Assembly (NCBI GenBank): GCA_902786815.1
Contig: CADADV010000006.1
Coordinates: 1-50,343 of the forward strand
Direction: 5' to 3'
DNA from: an uncultured Eubacteriales bacterium
GTDB taxonomy: Bacteria > Bacillota > Clostridia > Peptostreptococcales > Anaerovoracaceae
Length of the DNA: 50,343 nt
Shown: positions 48,847 through 50,343 of the stretch, in pieces
Layout of the letters: every line of letters begins with the position of its first letter
How positions within the stretch are numbered: position 1 is the first letter of the stretch
The notes under the pieces: model-generated
What the model was told of the DNA's origin: nothing
What the model saw: the letters and a program-made list of their open reading frames with translations, nothing else
The model's database searches: none
Program-made: the position numbers and the translations under genes

Positions 48847-49320
48847 CTATATTGCTTTGTCGATCAGTTCCAGCACGGCTTCCTCATCCATTCCGGTGAC
48901 GAGCATGATCTCACTCTGCAGGATCTTGCGTGCGTTGGAGAGCATCTTTTTCTCTCCCGCTGAAAGTCCGCTCACCCGGTCGTGTCTTGTGAGATTTCGT
49001 ACGACTTCGGCAACCATAATAATATCGCCGCTCTTCAGTTTTTCAGTGTTCGCCCTGTACCGTTTGCTCCAGTTTCCACTTAATTCTGTGGAATCCCGGC
49101 CAAGAACAGAAATCGCTTCGTCGATTTCCTCTTGTGTCCCTACAGGCCTCACTCCAATGTCATCACAAGCTTCGACGGGAATCATTACTTCCATATCTCC
49201 ACAAGGGACGTGAAGTAGATAATAGTCCTTCACTTCCCCGAGGATCTCGCAGCTTTTCACCTGCTGAATGACTCCTGCTCCATGCATAGGGTACAGAACT
49301 TTATCTCCTGCTCTATACAT
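48847..49320 (-). CDS. CarD family transcriptional regulator
   Basis: The 157-residue protein has the CarD/CdnL N-terminal Tudor-like domain that binds the RNA polymerase beta subunit (MYRAGDKVLYPMHGAGVIQQV) and a helical C-terminal domain that contacts promoter DNA (EKLKSGDIIMVAEVVRNLTR). It stabilises open complexes at housekeeping promoters in other bacteria. The start ATG follows GGGAG and a promoter lies about 70 bases upstream. It heads the carD-yacL-ispDF-proS run. Confidence 0.9.
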   Translation of the reverse strand: MYRAGDKVLYPMHGAGVIQQVKSCEILGEVKDYYLLHVPCGDMEVMIPVEACDDIGVRPVGTQEEIDEAISVLGRDSTELSGNWSKRYRANTEKLKSGDIIMVAEVVRNLTRHDRVSGLSAGEKKMLSNARKILQSEIMLVTGMDEEAVLELIDKAI

Positions 49321-49385
49321 ACAGATTCTCCCGTATTTTCTCCTGTGTCTCCACCCGGAGAAACCATTTGGTCATACGTATTGAT

Positions 49386-49415
49386 ATTATAACATGACGG
49401 CCATAGGACAGTCAA
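49386..49415 (-). promoter_or_regulatory. Promoter of carD and the downstream run
   Basis: On the minus strand TTGACT (49410-49415) is followed after 18 bases by TATAAT (49386-49391). The leader to the carD ATG is about 65 bases. I see no other strong promoter before etfA, although gaps of 100 bases (carD-yacL) could hold weaker ones. Confidence 0.8.
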
Positions 49416-49440
49416 AGAGATTAGGGGCTGCAAAGGCCGT

Positions 49441-49514
49441 CATATACTCCTGAAAAAGCATACGGCGGCCTTCATCGCGGCGGGCTGATCCGGCCGGATC
49501 TGTCCGCCGCCGGA
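49441..49514 (-). repeat. GC-rich inverted repeats after the surface-protein gene
   Basis: The region after the stop of the surface-protein gene contains a perfect 14-base palindrome GATCCGGCCGGATC (49487-49500) within a larger GC-rich hairpin (GGCGGCGG against CCCGCCG). Further along the minus strand CTTTTTC occurs at about 49452-49458. It may be the transcription terminator of the surface-protein gene, though the T-run is separated from the stem. Confidence 0.5.
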
Positions 49515-50343
49515 TCACCTGCTGAGAATCAGTTTCCTGATAAGATAAGCTGCGGACAAAAGCATTGCCGCAAAAGCAGCAGGCAATGTCCGCGGGAGGC
49601 TTTCTCCGGTCTGCGGAGACGTGAATGAAAGGGTCTGGGATTTTGCGTCGAAACGCCTGTGCGCGGCGATTTCGACCGCCTGCTCCCCTTCGTCGGAATC
49701 AATCATGATATAGCATGTTTCAAAAGCAACCAACGTCCTGCCTTTGAGCTTTGCGGTGTCCGCCCTGAATGTGAGCGTAACCTTGCCCCTCGGCTTCGCG
49801 GGGGTGAATCGTACTTCTGATCTTAGTTTCCGCCCGTCGAGTATCACGGGTTTGCTTGTCGCTTTGTCCATCAGTACACCGTACATGATATAGGTCTTCC
49901 CCGGAATCAGGTTCTCGTACTTCACCTTGTCCCTGATAATGTTTCTTCCGGAGGATGCCTTTGTTTCAATAGCCGGAACGCGTACCGTCTGTCCTTTGTC
50001 ATTGATGTCCTTGTGCTGTCCGATGCGTTTCCCGTCCGTATACAGTTCTTCAAAAGCAACCAGACTTCTGCCTGCTAGCTTTCTCGCATCCAGCCTGAAG
50101 GTCAGATCCACAGAGCCGGAGACGAGTTCCGCTTCATCCTCTCCGCTTTCTGCGGCCTGCTCCGCTTCGGCAAAGTCCGGGTCGTCTTCAAAGACAGGTC
50201 CGTCTGCCGTTGCCTTGAACCGGACAGCTGCGGTCACCTTTTCACTGCCTCCTTCGCCGTCAGCCGTCATAGGTCTTCCGGTTTTCTGATCCATCAGTAC
50301 CCCACGGACTTCGTATATGCGGCCGACAAAGACATTGGAGTAA
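49515..50343 (-). CDS. VaFE-repeat sortase-anchored surface protein, C-terminal part
   Basis: Only the last 276 residues are visible; the frame stays open to the window edge. At least two immunoglobulin-like repeats of the VaFE type are present, with RSLVAFEELYTDGKRIGQHK, DINDKGQTV, GKTYIMYGVLMDKATSKPV and RTLVAFETCY. Such domains are thought to form internal ester or isopeptide cross-links. The C-terminus is a sorting signal: SPQTG, a hydrophobic helix and a basic tail RKLILSR. SPQTG resembles the (S/P)PxTG motif of clostridial class sortases. The protein is probably a pilin-like adhesin or cell-wall surface protein. Its N-terminus and partners are outside the window. Confidence 0.85.
   Translation of the reverse strand, partial: YSNVFVGRIYEVRGVLMDQKTGRPMTADGEGGSEKVTAAVRFKATADGPVFEDDPDFAEAEQAAESGEDEAELVSGSVDLTFRLDARKLAGRSLVAFEELYTDGKRIGQHKDINDKGQTVRVPAIETKASSGRNIIRDKVKYENLIPGKTYIMYGVLMDKATSKPVILDGRKLRSEVRFTPAKPRGKVTLTFRADTAKLKGRTLVAFETCYIMIDSDEGEQAVEIAAHRRFDAKSQTLSFTSPQTGESLPRTLPAAFAAMLLSAAYLIRKLILSR

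Overview
The window reads as a chromosomal segment of an anaerobic low- to mid-GC Firmicute, most likely a class Clostridia amino-acid fermenter. This is inferred from the ribosomal and RNA-polymerase gene order, an FMN riboswitch, strong Shine-Dalgarno sites, an Ech-type hydrogenase, an acyl-CoA dehydrogenase/EtfBA module and a surface protein with a clostridial-style sorting signal. A genus cannot be named from the sequence alone. Every gene I can support lies on the minus strand, so transcription runs from right to left and operons are described in descending coordinate order.

Left part (1-18848), the translation and transcription core: rpmG-secE-nusG-rplK-rplA, then an L10 leader with an attenuator, then rplJ-rplL. 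The riboflavin operon ribD-ribE-ribBA-ribH, controlled by an FMN riboswitch, sits between rplL and rpoB, where many bacteria have rplL followed directly by rpoB. Next come rpoB-rpoC with their own strong promoter, and the str operon rpsL-rpsG-fusA-tuf; tuf is cut by the left edge.

Middle part (18849-29760), energy metabolism and transport: a six-gene energy-converting [NiFe] hydrogenase operon in the order echA to echF. Its last gene encodes an enlarged EchF with six [4Fe-4S] motifs, two thirds of it a tandem duplication. Upstream lie a signal-peptidase-I homologue that has lost both catalytic residues, a polyamine/amino-acid permease, a DUF2442-like membrane-anchored protein and a second amino-acid permease.

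Right part (29760-50343), replication, repair and housekeeping: SRP RNA-dnaX-ybaB-recR-small membrane protein; prsW, an AIR-synthase-like gene, a frameshifted ligA, pcrA and an M50 protease; then a long colinear run carD-yacL-ispDF-proS-two chromate-transporter-type genes-nudix-cyclophilin-acd-etfB-etfA. The right edge cuts a sortase-anchored VaFE-repeat surface protein.

As a working model (inference), the permeases feed amino-acid fermentation, the Acd/EtfBA module handles an enoyl-CoA/acyl-CoA redox step, and reduced ferredoxin is oxidised by Ech to make H2 and an ion gradient. The most notable items are the hexacluster EchF, the catalytically dead LepB homologue, the Glu-to-Cys change at the acyl-CoA dehydrogenase active site, the broken ligA and the riboswitch-controlled rib operon lodged between rplL and rpoB. 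I saw no tRNA, rRNA, CRISPR array, insertion sequence or prophage gene.
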